Assembly: GCA_009469585.1 (NCBI GenBank) | Contig: SSXW01000001.1 | Location: forward strand, 1-64,000 | Reading direction: 5' to 3' | DNA: 64,000 nucleotides | From: Dechloromonas sp. Dech2017 | GTDB lineage: Bacteria; Pseudomonadota; Gammaproteobacteria; Burkholderiales; Rhodocyclaceae | Shown: positions 29,415 to 38,871 of the stretch, one piece after another | How the letters are laid out: each line of letters opens with the position of its first letter | Position numbering within the stretch: position 1 is the first letter of the stretch | Notes under the pieces: model-generated | Told to the model about the DNA's origin: nothing | Seen by the model: only the letters and a program-made list of their open reading frames with translations | Databases searched by the model: none | Made by a program: the position numbers and the translations under genes

Positions 29415-29849
29415 ATGAATTTTCGCCAGGTCAAATCGTGGCAATGGGTATTGATCGTTATCGCGCTGCTGGTCGCGCTGGACTGGGCCATTCGCCGGCC
29501 GGACCCGCGGACGCGCGAGCTCAACGCCATTCTCGAACGCACGGCCAGCCCGCAGCTCAAGGCCTATCCCTACGAATTCCGCGTGCTGCGGGTCGAGGGC
29601 GGGACGGCGGTGATGTCCACGCCGCGCAATTTCGATTCGCCGGCTTTCCGCTTTCTCGGCGTGATCTACCCGGAAATCAACGTCAAGGATCACAACAACC
29701 CGGCCTTCATCGCCGTCGAGCAACTGCTCGGCAAGGTGCAGGACGAGGCCAAGGACATCGTGCTGGCCCAGCCCGGCATCACCGATATCCGCTGGGAACT
29801 CGACCGCAACTGGCTGCACCGGCACGGCATCGAGCTGCCGCAACAATAA
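29415..29849 (+). CDS. Small membrane-anchored protein, unknown
   Basis: 144 residues with one N-terminal transmembrane helix (about 10-26) and a cytoplasmic or periplasmic alpha/beta domain. No motif I recognise. It is convergent with and abuts the next minus gene: the stops lie at 29849 and 29850. Confidence 0.7.
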   Translation: MNFRQVKSWQWVLIVIALLVALDWAIRRPDPRTRELNAILERTASPQLKAYPYEFRVLRVEGGTAVMSTPRNFDSPAFRFLGVIYPEINVKDHNNPAFIAVEQLLGKVQDEAKDIVLAQPGITDIRWELDRNWLHRHGIELPQQ

Positions 29850-30827
29850 TCAGTCGGGCAGCGACGGCGGCATGGGCGGCAGCCGCCCGTTGTCGAGGTA
29901 GAAATCGACGCGCTCGATGTATTCCCGCGTGCTCTTCGGCATCGGCGTGCGGGCCCGCACCAGGTGGAAGATCAGGTCGCGCCCGGCGGCGATCAGCTGC
30001 CGGCCGTCGGCGATGCTGTGGGCGCGCCGTCCGCTCAGCCGGGCGCTGCGCCCGGCCCCCGGGGCCGGCGCGAAGGCGCTCAGGCGCTCGCCGGCGGTGA
30101 CGAACATCGGCCACACGTCGAAGATGTCCTGGTCGGTGCGCAGCGTCTCCGACTTGAGCCGCGCCGCCCGGGCGAATTCGCGAACGACCGGGGCGATGGC
30201 GGCAAACACCGGAATCTGCGTGAAGCTGGCGACCAGGCTGTCGGCGATCCGGTCGATGTCGCGCATGCACTGGCCGATCTTGATGTAGCGGCTTTCGTAG
30301 AATTCCTCGAGGGACAGCGAAAAAACCCGGAAGGGCTCGCCCCACAGTTCGTCGATGCCTTCCTCGCCGCTCCGGTGCAGCACCAGGCGCCCGAGTTCGA
30401 GCGCCTCCATCAGGCAGTTGCCGCATTCCTGGACCAGCGGATAGTCGGAGCGCACGTCCACCCCGTCCACCTGCAACTCGACCAGGCGCCGGAAAATGTC
30501 GGCCGCCCGGTTGAACAGCGCGCCGGCCAGCATGCCGCCCTTGACGCGGCGGATGGCCGGGTCGGTCTCCGTTTCGTAGGCCTGGCGCGCCTCCTTGAGC
30601 CGGGCGCCAGGGATGTTGAGGCCGTGTTCGGTGTGATTGAACAGGCGGCGGGTCAGCGCTTCGATCAGGGTTTTCTTGGCCTGCAGCGTATCGGCCGGCG
30701 CCGGGTAGGTCTTGATCCAGTAGCCGCTGTAGAAAACCCGTTCCTGCCCGTCGATCAGGCGCCGGGTGCCCTCGGTCACGGCGCCTTGGTCGGTGGCCGG
30801 CGGGGTCAGTTGCGTGATCGATGCCAT
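29850..30827 (-). CDS. Conserved protein of unknown function
   Basis: 325 residues from ATG 30827 with GGAGG upstream; an upstream extension to 30995 lacks a ribosome site. It is helical with many charged residues, no signal peptide and no transmembrane segment. A CGNCLMEALELGR segment is notable. I cannot assign a family. Confidence 0.75.
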   Translation of the reverse strand: MASITQLTPPATDQGAVTEGTRRLIDGQERVFYSGYWIKTYPAPADTLQAKKTLIEALTRRLFNHTEHGLNIPGARLKEARQAYETETDPAIRRVKGGMLAGALFNRAADIFRRLVELQVDGVDVRSDYPLVQECGNCLMEALELGRLVLHRSGEEGIDELWGEPFRVFSLSLEEFYESRYIKIGQCMRDIDRIADSLVASFTQIPVFAAIAPVVREFARAARLKSETLRTDQDIFDVWPMFVTAGERLSAFAPAPGAGRSARLSGRRAHSIADGRQLIAAGRDLIFHLVRARTPMPKSTREYIERVDFYLDNGRLPPMPPSLPD

Positions 30828-31078
30828 GTTGTCCTCCCTGAAATCGACAGTCACTCTGTCCGAGCAAGAAGCGTGCTGCCCGATGGCCGTCCGCAGGCTT
30901 CTGATTATTCGCAGGAATTTTCCGGAAGGCCGTTGCGTCAGGACCAAGCGAGCACCAGACGAATGCGCCATGAACCATTTGAAGGCAGCGCCCAAGCCGG
31001 CGGCCGCAGGCTGCCCATCCGTTTTGACTAGTTAAAACGGGTAGGGTTGCGGGAATTTTCCGGCCAGCCGGCTATTAT

Positions 31079-31112
31079 CGAAATTGGCCGGAATTTGCCG
31101 TCGACCGCAGCG
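31079..31112 (+). repeat. T-tract/GTYGACCGC element, copy 7
   Basis: CGAAATTGGCCGGAATTTGCC precedes GTCGACCGC at 31100-31108. It is intergenic, just downstream of the symporter gene stop. Confidence 0.7.
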
Positions 31113-31120
31113 CTTCGGCT

Positions 31121-32359
31121 TCAGCCGGCGTCGCCGGCCAGCTTGTCGACGACCAGGCTGCCGACCATGTCGCCTTCGACGTTGACCGCCGTGCGCACCG
31201 TGTCGAGGATGCGGTCGATGGGCAGCAGCAGGGCGATGGCCTCGGTCGGCAGGCCGACCGATTCGAGCACCAGCACCATGCTCAGCATGCCGGTGCTGGG
31301 GATGCCCGGGGCGCCGATGGCACCGAGCATGGCGACGAAGAAGATGATCATCTGCTGGGCGAGATCGAGCTCGATGCCGGCCAGGCGGGCGACGAAGAGC
31401 GCCGCCGCCGCCTCGTAGAGCGCCGTGCCGTCCATGTTGGCGGTGGCGCCGAGCGGCACGACGAAGCTGGCGATGTCTTTTTTCACATGCAGGTGCTGCT
31501 CGGTGCAGCGCAGCGTGATGGGCAGGGTCGCCGCGCTGGAACTGGTGACGAAGGCGGTGATCAGCGCCTCGCGGGCGCCCTTGAAGAAGGCCAGCGGCGA
31601 AACCCGGGTGACCAGCCAGAGGATCAGCGGCAGGACGACGATGCCGTGGAACAGCGTGGTGCCGACGACGACGGCGATGAATTCGGCCAGGCTGGCGAGC
31701 AGCGCGTGGTTTTGCGTCGCCACCAGCTGCAGGAGCAGGGCGGCCAGGCCGAGCGGGGCGAGGCGCATGATCCAGCCGACGATCATCAGGCAGAGCTCCT
31801 GCAACTCGCCGATCAGCGTCCTGATGTTGCGGTAGCGCTCGCCGCCGATGACCAGCGCGATGCCGAGAAAGAGGGCGATCATCACCACGGCCAGGATGTC
31901 GCCCTGGGCCAGCGCCTTGAACGGGTTCTGGAAGAGGCCGCGCAGGAAGGCGGCGATGTAGTCGGGCAGCGGCATCTGGCGCGCCTCGAAATGGCGCGTC
32001 GCCTCGGCGAACATGGCCAGCTGCAGGCCCTCGCCGGGCCGGAAGAGGTGCGCCGCGCCGAAGCCGAGGACGATGGCCAGCCCCATGGTCGCAAAAAAGA
32101 AGGCCAGCGTCGTCGTCCACACCCGGTGCATGCGATGGTGGGCGCGCAGGTTGGCGACGCCGACCACGATCGACGAAAAGACCAGCGGCACCAGCACCAT
32201 GCGCAGCAGGTCGAGGAACAGGTTGCCGACGATCTTGGCGCCGTACAGCACGTCACCGGCCAGCGGTGCGGCTGGCGGCAGCGCCAGCCACCAGCCGCCG
32301 GCGATGCCGAGCAGGCAGCCGAGCAGGATCTGGGTGTTGAGCGAAGGCAGTTTTTTCAT
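31121..32359 (-). CDS. Dicarboxylate/amino acid:cation symporter (DAACS family)
   Basis: 412 residues with eight membrane segments and the two re-entrant loops of the glutamate/C4-dicarboxylate transporter family. The signatures are SSSAATLP, NMDGTALYE, GIPSTG and the final DRILDTVRTAVNVEGD. It is related to DctA and GltP; the substrate (C4-dicarboxylate or glutamate) is not decidable by eye. It takes up its substrate with sodium or protons. Confidence 0.93.
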   Translation of the reverse strand: MKKLPSLNTQILLGCLLGIAGGWWLALPPAAPLAGDVLYGAKIVGNLFLDLLRMVLVPLVFSSIVVGVANLRAHHRMHRVWTTTLAFFFATMGLAIVLGFGAAHLFRPGEGLQLAMFAEATRHFEARQMPLPDYIAAFLRGLFQNPFKALAQGDILAVVMIALFLGIALVIGGERYRNIRTLIGELQELCLMIVGWIMRLAPLGLAALLLQLVATQNHALLASLAEFIAVVVGTTLFHGIVVLPLILWLVTRVSPLAFFKGAREALITAFVTSSSAATLPITLRCTEQHLHVKKDIASFVVPLGATANMDGTALYEAAAALFVARLAGIELDLAQQMIIFFVAMLGAIGAPGIPSTGMLSMVLVLESVGLPTEAIALLLPIDRILDTVRTAVNVEGDMVGSLVVDKLAGDAG

Positions 32360-32462
32360 CGGGTCGGGCGAGGTTGGCGGCGATGCGTCGAGCGCCCATT
32401 CTACCGGCGTTGCCCGACAACCCGGCGGCTGGCATGATGGGCCGCTGTCATTCCAGGGATTT

Positions 32463-32496
32463 AAAAATGAGCGATTTTTCGGCGTTGACCGCAGCG
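32463..32496 (+). repeat. T-tract/GTYGACCGC element, copy 8
   Basis: AAAAATGAGCGATTTTTCGGC precedes GTTGACCGC at 32484-32492. It overlaps the first codons of the MazG-like gene, in sense. Confidence 0.65.
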
Positions 32497-32823
32497 GTGC
32501 TGCAATTCCGCGATGCCCGCGACTGGCGGCAGTTTCACTCGCTGCGCAACCTGATCGTCTCGCTCAACCTCGAGGCCGCCGAGCTGCTCGAGCTGACGCA
32601 ATGGCGAACCGATGCCGAAGTCGACGCCCTGCCGGCCGACTCCAAGGCGGCCGAGGAACTGCGCGACGAATGCGCCGACATCCTGCTCCTGCTGCTCCTC
32701 GTCGCCGACAAGGCCGGCATCGACCTGGCCGCCGCCGCCCGGGCCAAGCTGGCCAAGAACGAAAGCAAGTACCCGGTCGCCAAGGCCTACGGTTCGCGGG
32801 CCAAATACACCGAGCTAGGTTGA
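32467..32823 (+). CDS. MazG-like nucleotide pyrophosphohydrolase
   Basis: 118 residues, all-alpha. The metal-binding pairs are visible in LEAAELLEL and DECADILLL, as in the DCTPP1/RS21-C6 branch of the MazG-like family, which hydrolyses modified or excess dNTPs. The start at 32467 lies inside the repeat element. Its 3' end overlaps the convergent rlmJ by 9 bases. Confidence 0.88.
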   Translation: MSDFSALTAAVLQFRDARDWRQFHSLRNLIVSLNLEAAELLELTQWRTDAEVDALPADSKAAEELRDECADILLLLLLVADKAGIDLAAAARAKLAKNESKYPVAKAYGSRAKYTELG

Positions 32824-33660
32824 TTCGCTTTCCAGCGTGTAGCGCGCGCCGTCGCCCTGGGCGAGCAGTTCGCTCAGCCGGGGCAGGGTCTCGTGCAGCT
32901 TCTTCTCCAGCGTCCACGGCGGATTGATGACGAACATGCCGCTGCCGTGCATGCCGAAACCGTCCTTGGCCGGCGCCCTGACTTCGAGCGTGGCATTCAG
33001 CCAGTTGGCGGCGCCCAGCGCCTTCAAGCGCTCGGGCAGCTTGCGCGATTCGGGTTTCCTCAGCATCGGGTACCACACCGCGTAGGTGCCGGTCGGGAAG
33101 CGCTTGAGCGCCTCCTGCAGGCCCTTGACGACATTGGCGTAATCGTCGCGGGTTTCGTAGGACGGGTCGATCAGCACCAGCGCCCGGCGCGGCGGCGGGG
33201 GCAGCAGCGCCTTCAGCCCGGGGAAGCCGTCGCCGTGGCTGACCGTCACCTTGCGGCCGGCCGACTTGAAGGCTTCCTGCAGGAACTTGATGTCGGTGCT
33301 GTGCAGCTCGTACAGGCGCAGGCGGTCGCCGTCGCGCAGCAGCTGGCTGGCCAGCCACGGCGAGCCCGGGTAATGGCGCAGTTCGCCATCCGGGTTGAGC
33401 ATGCGGATGAAATCGAGGTAGTCGGCGGCGGCCGGCGGCAGGCCGCTGGCCTGCCACAGACGGCCGACGCCGTCGCGGAATTCGCCGAGCTTGCCGGCTT
33501 GCGCCGAATCCAGGGCATAGCGCCCGGCCCCGGCGTGGGTGTCGATGATCCAGAAGGGGGCCGGCTTTTCGCCCATGTACTCGGCGATCTGCAGCAGGAT
33601 GAGGTGTTTCAGCACGTCGGCGTGGTTGCCGGCGTGAAAGGCGTGACGGTAGCTGAGCAT
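32815..33660 (-). CDS. rlmJ: 23S rRNA (adenine2030-N6)-methyltransferase RlmJ
   Basis: 281 residues, family length. The start reads MLSYRHAFHAGNHADVLKH, the RlmJ signature. The SAM loop is in IDTHAGAGRY. The catalytic motif reads LIDPSYE; most relatives have DPPY, and the second Pro is Ser here. It methylates A2030 of 23S rRNA. Confidence 0.94.
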   Translation of the reverse strand: MLSYRHAFHAGNHADVLKHLILLQIAEYMGEKPAPFWIIDTHAGAGRYALDSAQAGKLGEFRDGVGRLWQASGLPPAAADYLDFIRMLNPDGELRHYPGSPWLASQLLRDGDRLRLYELHSTDIKFLQEAFKSAGRKVTVSHGDGFPGLKALLPPPPRRALVLIDPSYETRDDYANVVKGLQEALKRFPTGTYAVWYPMLRKPESRKLPERLKALGAANWLNATLEVRAPAKDGFGMHGSGMFVINPPWTLEKKLHETLPRLSELLAQGDGARYTLESEST

Positions 33661-33668
33661 TCAGGGGA

Positions 33669-35195
33669 TCAATCGGGAAGCGGGTCGAGGGCGAAGAATT
33701 CTAGCCCGACGTTGGCTTCCATGCATGTCCCGATGCGTCGGTGCAGCGAACGACCCGGCAGCTTGATCATGATCGTCTGCCCTGTCCGGTAATTGCCGGG
33801 GTTGGCGATCAGCCCTGAAAACTTGCCGTAGGCCGGCAGGCTGTGCAGGAAAATGGCCAGTTGTTCCGGCGTGTCGTCGGCAATCACGTCGACCACCGAA
33901 ATCTGCGGCGACAGCAATTGCAGGCCGACCTCCAGGCGCACCTGCGAGGTCGAGATGCGGCGCACCAGGCAGACGTGGATCTTGCTCGATTCGCGCGGCT
34001 GCAGGGCGACGATGTCACCGGCCCCGATGCGCCGCTTTTCCCCCTTTATGAAGCGCAGCAGGAAACCGTCCGGGCTTTCATCGACCAGCGACCATTCGCT
34101 GGACAGGAAGTCGCGCCCCTCGTAGCGGCTGGCCGAATCGACCGAACGCCGCGAGAAGGCGTTGCCGTCGAGGAAATTGATGACTTCCGGGAGGCCGCTG
34201 ACCAGGTCGCCGCGCGGGCGGAAATGGGTGCGGCTGAAGCGTCGGGCGCTCTTGCCGCCAATCGAGACGCGCAGGCACTGCAAGGTGGCCGGCGGCGCAT
34301 CGAGGTCGGGTTCGACCTTCTTGCCCGGCCGGCGGGTGATGTTGCGATCGAGCGCCGCCAGGACCTGGTTGCAGTCGAGCACCATGCTGCCGAAAATCGA
34401 CAGGCCAGCCGGCAGGCGGGTCAGCGGATAACCCGGCGAGCCCTCATCGGGCCGGATCAGGAAGCCGGGCTCGAGCGGCTTGCTCGTGCCAGTGTTGGCA
34501 TCGGCCTCGCGGACCGTGGCATAGGCGGCCAGCTGCCGGGTGCAGGTGTGCACCTTGTCGAGTTCGGCACGGGGAAACTTGCCAGGTTCGACGAAGGCGA
34601 AGAGCAGGGCGCCGAGGTATTCCTGCTCGATCGGCGCCGTTTCGCCATCGAGCGGCTTGGGCTGCGGGCCGCGCACCAGCTGGTAGAGCTCATGCAGGGT
34701 CAGCCAGGAGGTTGCCGAGGGATCGGCGTAGGCCCGGTAGGCCAGCAGCTGGCGGCGGGCGATCATCGCCATGGCGCGCTGGATGCTGCGGTGGCACAGG
34801 TGGCTCATCGCCCCGTTGAGCTGCGACTTGATGATGGTGCGGGCGATGCCGCCATAGGCGATGGCCATGCCCTTGAGCAGGTTGTCGGCGTGCAGGGCGG
34901 CGGTTGCCGCCTCCATCGGCAAGGGCAGCACGGCTTGCGAGATGCCGCCTTCGAGCAGCGGCAGGGATTGCTCGCCTTCATGCCGGATATCTTCGAGCAG
35001 CTTGAAGCGCATGTGCAGGTTGGGCTGCTGGGCAGCCGCCGGCAGAACGCTGCCGGCGAGCTTGGCCACGGCTTCCTGCGGCGACAGGCCGGTAATGGTG
35101 TCCCGCAGGTCGCGCAAGGCGGCCATATCCTTCTGTTCTGCGCCGGACGCGGCGAAGGGAAGGAGATCGCGAAGCAGCTGCAGGGGAGATTCCAT
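33669..35195 (-). CDS. Large conserved protein of unknown function
   Basis: 508 residues, soluble. The N-terminal ~250 residues are helical. The C-terminal part is beta-rich, with one repeat-like segment around SLVDESPDGFLL and GAGDIVAL, and ends with VGLEFFALDPLPD. The C-terminal half could contain a PilZ-like barrel, but no RxxxR...D/NxSxxG motif is visible. It lies 8 bases upstream of rlmJ in the same direction. Confidence 0.78.
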   Translation of the reverse strand: MESPLQLLRDLLPFAASGAEQKDMAALRDLRDTITGLSPQEAVAKLAGSVLPAAAQQPNLHMRFKLLEDIRHEGEQSLPLLEGGISQAVLPLPMEAATAALHADNLLKGMAIAYGGIARTIIKSQLNGAMSHLCHRSIQRAMAMIARRQLLAYRAYADPSATSWLTLHELYQLVRGPQPKPLDGETAPIEQEYLGALLFAFVEPGKFPRAELDKVHTCTRQLAAYATVREADANTGTSKPLEPGFLIRPDEGSPGYPLTRLPAGLSIFGSMVLDCNQVLAALDRNITRRPGKKVEPDLDAPPATLQCLRVSIGGKSARRFSRTHFRPRGDLVSGLPEVINFLDGNAFSRRSVDSASRYEGRDFLSSEWSLVDESPDGFLLRFIKGEKRRIGAGDIVALQPRESSKIHVCLVRRISTSQVRLEVGLQLLSPQISVVDVIADDTPEQLAIFLHSLPAYGKFSGLIANPGNYRTGQTIMIKLPGRSLHRRIGTCMEANVGLEFFALDPLPD

Positions 35196-35283
35196 GATGG
35201 CCGGGTGGATTGTGACAGGCGAATTATCCGGGAATTATGCTGGATTTTCTGTGGAGTATTTCCTCCTTGCGTATACTTGGTGG

Positions 35284-35625
35284 ATGAACTGGTACGAACT
35301 GCTATTCCTCGCCCTGGCGGCCGCTGCTGCCTGGCTCTGGCTGGACAGCCTGAAGGCCCGCGAGATCGGCATTCGGGCCGCCCGTCAGGCCTGCGGCGGC
35401 GAGGGCTTGCAGTTTCTCGACGAAACCGTCGCCGGGCAACTGCTCGGCCTGGCCCGCGATGACGCCGGACAGCTCCGCCTGCGCCGCATCTACCGCTTCG
35501 AATACAGCGACACCGGCGACAACCGGCGTTCGGGCAGCGTTACTCTGCTCGGCCACGATGTCGAACTGCTGCATGTCCGTCCTCACCTCTACGTCATCCC
35601 GCATCCCCATGAAACCCACCATTGA
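35284..35625 (+). CDS. DUF3301 membrane-anchored protein
   Basis: 113 residues with one N-terminal transmembrane helix and the DUF3301 pattern (WLDSLKAREIG, then CGGEGLQFLDETV and RRIYRFEYSDTG). The function is unknown. It overlaps the mutarotase gene by 17 bases, so the two are co-translated. Confidence 0.85.
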   Translation: MNWYELLFLALAAAAAWLWLDSLKAREIGIRAARQACGGEGLQFLDETVAGQLLGLARDDAGQLRLRRIYRFEYSDTGDNRRSGSVTLLGHDVELLHVRPHLYVIPHPHETHH

Positions 35626-36454
35626 AGACATCCATTTCCACGGAATCGAAGCCCTGCGCCTGAATGGGCCGGGCGGCGCCAGCGCCGTCGTCAGCAAGCT
35701 CGGCGCCCAGCTCTTGTCGTGGGTGACGCCGGACGGCCGTGAGCGGCTCTTCCTGTCGGAGCGGGCGGTATTCGACGGCAGCATCGCCATTCGCGGCGGC
35801 GTGCCGGTCTGCTGGCCGCAGTTCGCCGGCCTTGGCGATCTGCCAAAGCACGGTTTTGTACGTACCCGTCAGTGGCAGGTCGGCACCCGGCGTTGCGGCG
35901 ACGACTATGCGCTGCTAACCATCGAGTTGCGCGACGACGCGTCGACCCGCGCCCTCTGGCCGCACCCCTTCCTGCTCGAGTTGACCGTCATGCTCGAGGC
36001 CGACCGCATCGACCTGGAACTTGCCGTGACCAACACCGGTAGCGCCGATCTGGCCTTCACCGGAGCGCTGCACAGCTACCTGCGCGTCACCCAGGTCGAG
36101 GACGTGGCGCTCGAGGGCTTGTACGGGCACGATTATCGCGATGCGGCCGAGGGCGATCGGGTGATTCGCGAAACCGGCACCGAATTACGCGTCGACCGCG
36201 AGATCGACCGCGTCTATCGCCAGGTCAAGCGTCCGCAGTTGCTGCAGGGCGGCAACCTGAGCCTGGGCATCCAGAGCCAGGGCTTTCCCGACGTCGTGGT
36301 GTGGAACCCCTGGGTCGACAAATGCACCACCCTGACCGACATGCCGGCCGACGGCTGGCGTCACATGCTGTGCGTCGAGGCGGTCGCCGAGCAGCCGGTG
36401 ACGCTACCGGCTGGCGAGGAATGGTACGGCCGGCAAACGCTGGTCGCCGTGTGA
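35609..36454 (+). CDS. D-hexose-6-phosphate mutarotase (YeaD-like)
   Basis: 281 residues, galactose-mutarotase fold. The family pattern is clear: RGGVPVCWPQFAG, KHGFVRT, catalytic His in GALHSYLRV and catalytic Glu in MLCVEAVA. It interconverts the anomers of glucose-6-phosphate. The ATG lies within the DUF3301 gene. Confidence 0.92.
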   Translation: MKPTIEDIHFHGIEALRLNGPGGASAVVSKLGAQLLSWVTPDGRERLFLSERAVFDGSIAIRGGVPVCWPQFAGLGDLPKHGFVRTRQWQVGTRRCGDDYALLTIELRDDASTRALWPHPFLLELTVMLEADRIDLELAVTNTGSADLAFTGALHSYLRVTQVEDVALEGLYGHDYRDAAEGDRVIRETGTELRVDREIDRVYRQVKRPQLLQGGNLSLGIQSQGFPDVVVWNPWVDKCTTLTDMPADGWRHMLCVEAVAEQPVTLPAGEEWYGRQTLVAV

Positions 36455-36480
36455 TCCGGCCTCGCTCTCGGTAACCAAGC

Positions 36481-38253
36481 CTAGGCCTGGGCAGCCAGCC
36501 CGGCGTGGTTGCCGGCCACCCGGTTGCGGCCGCCTTGCTTGGCTTGGTACAGCCAGTGGTCGGATTCGCGGATCAGTTGTTCAAGATCCTCGTGGTCGAC
36601 GTAGCCGGCGATGCCGAAACTGGCCGACAGGCTGAAGGTCCGGTCATCGTTGCTGCGGATTTCCATGGCTTCGATGGTCGCCCGCAGGCGCTCGGCGAGT
36701 TGGCTGGCCTGGCTGGCCTGGGTTTCGGGCAGGACGATGACGAATTCCTCGCCACCCCAGCGCGCTGGGACATCACCGCTCCGGCAGGCGGCGGTCAACC
36801 GTTCGGAAACAGCCTGCAGCACCTGGTCGCCGACCGCATGGCCGTACTGGTCGTTGATCTGTTTGAAATGGTCGATGTCGACCATCATCACCGACAGGGG
36901 CCGTTTGTTGCGCAGGGCAGTGCTCCATAGCGGGTTGGCGCGGGAGAAGAACGAGCGCCGGTTGAGCAGCCCGGTCAGCGGGTCGATGTTGGCCAGGTAT
37001 TCGGCCTGCCGGCGAGCCAGTTGAACCTTGCGCATGCGATGGGCCAGCGCCAGCGCGAACAGGATCCCTTCGATGACGACGCCCCAGCCGGCGGCATGGA
37101 AGGTCAGGGCCGAATAGGGCAGGCCGATCCACACGGCGAGCGCCGTCGTGCTGGTGCCGGCCATGGCGGCCAGCGCCGCGGCCAGGAAGTAGCCGCCGGC
37201 ATCGCGGCCGTGGTGCACGGTGATCAGGCCGATCCAGACCATGCTGGTCGATACGATTAGGACGAAGGTGAAGGCGATGAGCACGGCAAGCTGCCGCTGT
37301 CCGCCGGCCACGGCGATGGTCATCGACAGGATGGCCACGGTGATCAGCCAATGGATCAGGCGATGGGTGCGCGGGGCGTGCCGGCGCAGGCTGAGGAAGC
37401 CGCTGGCGAAGCGCAGGCCGAGGCAGCCGAAGATCACCATGAGGACCAGGATGACGTACTGCTGAAAACCCGGGAATTGTGGCCACAGCCAGCCGTAGCC
37501 ATGGCCGGTGTAGGCCAGGTTGGAGAGCACGAAGGAACCGAGGTAGAGGGTGTAGTCGAGATAGCTGCGGATGCGCAGGCCGATGTAGAGCATGGCGTTG
37601 TAGGCGATCAGCGCCAGCAGGAAACCGTAGAGCAGGCCGTAGCCGTAGTTGTACTTGGTTTGCAGGGCTTCGGCGCTGCGGTTGTCGAGCAGGCGCAAGG
37701 GAACGAGCAGCGGGTCGGGGGTGCTGACCCGGACCAGCAGTTCGTTGGTGCCGGGCGGCAGGATGAGGTCGAAGACATAGCCCAGCCCGGGCCGTGGGTG
37801 CTGCAACGCGGCATCGCTGTCGCCGGCCGCCCAGTGGCTGATCAACTCGTCGCCGTGGATGTGGTAGACGTCGATGCGGTCGAGCCAGGAGATTTCCAGT
37901 TGCAGGCGGCGGTCCACGGCACGCCGCCAGGAATTTTCGACCTGCAGGTAGAGCCAGACCGGCCTGGCGCCTATCCCGAATTTCGGTACCACGTCCGGAG
38001 TCGCCCGGAAGCGGCCTTCGGCGACCGCCTGCCTGGCCTGGTCGAGCGACATCGGCGGGCCATCCTCGACGAGAAGCTGCAGCCACTTGCCGAGCGGTTC
38101 GCCCGGCAGGTCGTCGAGCTTTTCCGGCGGGCCGGCCAGGGCCAGGCCGAGCAGCAGGCAGCACAGGGCGAGCGCCAGCCAGTGGCCGATGGTCGAAAAC
38201 GACCATGGCCGGCGGGGTTCGACCAGCGGTGATGGCGGCGGCAACATGCCCAT
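36481..38253 (-). CDS. 7TM-DISM sensor diguanylate cyclase
   Basis: 590 residues. After an N-terminal hydrophobic segment comes an extracellular 7TMR-DISM-type beta domain (about 45-190), then seven membrane helices (about 200-400) and a GGDEF domain (about 420-575). The catalytic motif RWGGEEF is intact, and so is the DIDHFKQIND substrate segment. It should make cyclic-di-GMP in response to an outside ligand. No inhibitory RxxD site is obvious. Confidence 0.93.
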   Translation of the reverse strand: MGMLPPPSPLVEPRRPWSFSTIGHWLALALCCLLLGLALAGPPEKLDDLPGEPLGKWLQLLVEDGPPMSLDQARQAVAEGRFRATPDVVPKFGIGARPVWLYLQVENSWRRAVDRRLQLEISWLDRIDVYHIHGDELISHWAAGDSDAALQHPRPGLGYVFDLILPPGTNELLVRVSTPDPLLVPLRLLDNRSAEALQTKYNYGYGLLYGFLLALIAYNAMLYIGLRIRSYLDYTLYLGSFVLSNLAYTGHGYGWLWPQFPGFQQYVILVLMVIFGCLGLRFASGFLSLRRHAPRTHRLIHWLITVAILSMTIAVAGGQRQLAVLIAFTFVLIVSTSMVWIGLITVHHGRDAGGYFLAAALAAMAGTSTTALAVWIGLPYSALTFHAAGWGVVIEGILFALALAHRMRKVQLARRQAEYLANIDPLTGLLNRRSFFSRANPLWSTALRNKRPLSVMMVDIDHFKQINDQYGHAVGDQVLQAVSERLTAACRSGDVPARWGGEEFVIVLPETQASQASQLAERLRATIEAMEIRSNDDRTFSLSASFGIAGYVDHEDLEQLIRESDHWLYQAKQGGRNRVAGNHAGLAAQA

Positions 38254-38401
38254 AGATTAGCCATCTGCGTGGCGTGCGCCTAGTTAAATGTTTGTTATTT
38301 GCCCATTGATTTATATCGAATTTAGTTAATATATTAAATGTATGGCACGGCTGGCGAGTGCGCTGCCGACCATCGGCTCGGCTGGCTGAGGATGGCGGAT
38401 A

Positions 38402-38776
38402 ATGCGCGGCATGACGATGAAACACTCCGCCCATCTGCCGGCCGGCGACAAGGGAACGCGAGTCGCCCTGATCTACGCCCTGCTCGCCGAGAACCTGAAT
38501 TGCTTCTACGAACATGGCCAATGGCTGAGCGTGGCCCAGGGGGCGACGCTGGCTGCCGACTGGCTGGCCCGTTCGCGGCGCAGCCTGGCGGTCGACGAGC
38601 GCCGGCAACTGGCCGACCTGGCCGACCAACTGGCCCGCCGGGTCGCCGCCGGCCTGTCGCGCCAGGCCGGCCTGCTCACGGCGCATGAATTGATGGCTTC
38701 GCTCGATCCCAATTACCAATCGGAAATCGGCTTGGTCATGATGAGCCAGTGCGAGGCACTACTCGACGCCAACTGA
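38402..38776 (+). CDS. Small soluble protein, unknown
   Basis: 124 residues (or 121 from the second ATG). It is mostly helical, with no signal peptide. It follows an AT-rich stretch (38254-38401) that probably holds promoters for it and the divergent cyclase gene. No family recognised. Confidence 0.6.
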   Translation: MRGMTMKHSAHLPAGDKGTRVALIYALLAENLNCFYEHGQWLSVAQGATLAADWLARSRRSLAVDERRQLADLADQLARRVAAGLSRQAGLLTAHELMASLDPNYQSEIGLVMMSQCEALLDAN

Positions 38777-38871
38777 TCGCCGGCGACGACGCCGGCATTT
38801 TGATCTGTGTCGCCTCGGCTGGCGCGCTTCTCTGCTACGGTAAGCGGATTCCTTTTCGTGACAGGATTCCG

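Noticed and set aside
36188-36196. GTCGACCGC in the mutarotase gene
   Set aside because: No T-tract precedes it; counted as chance.
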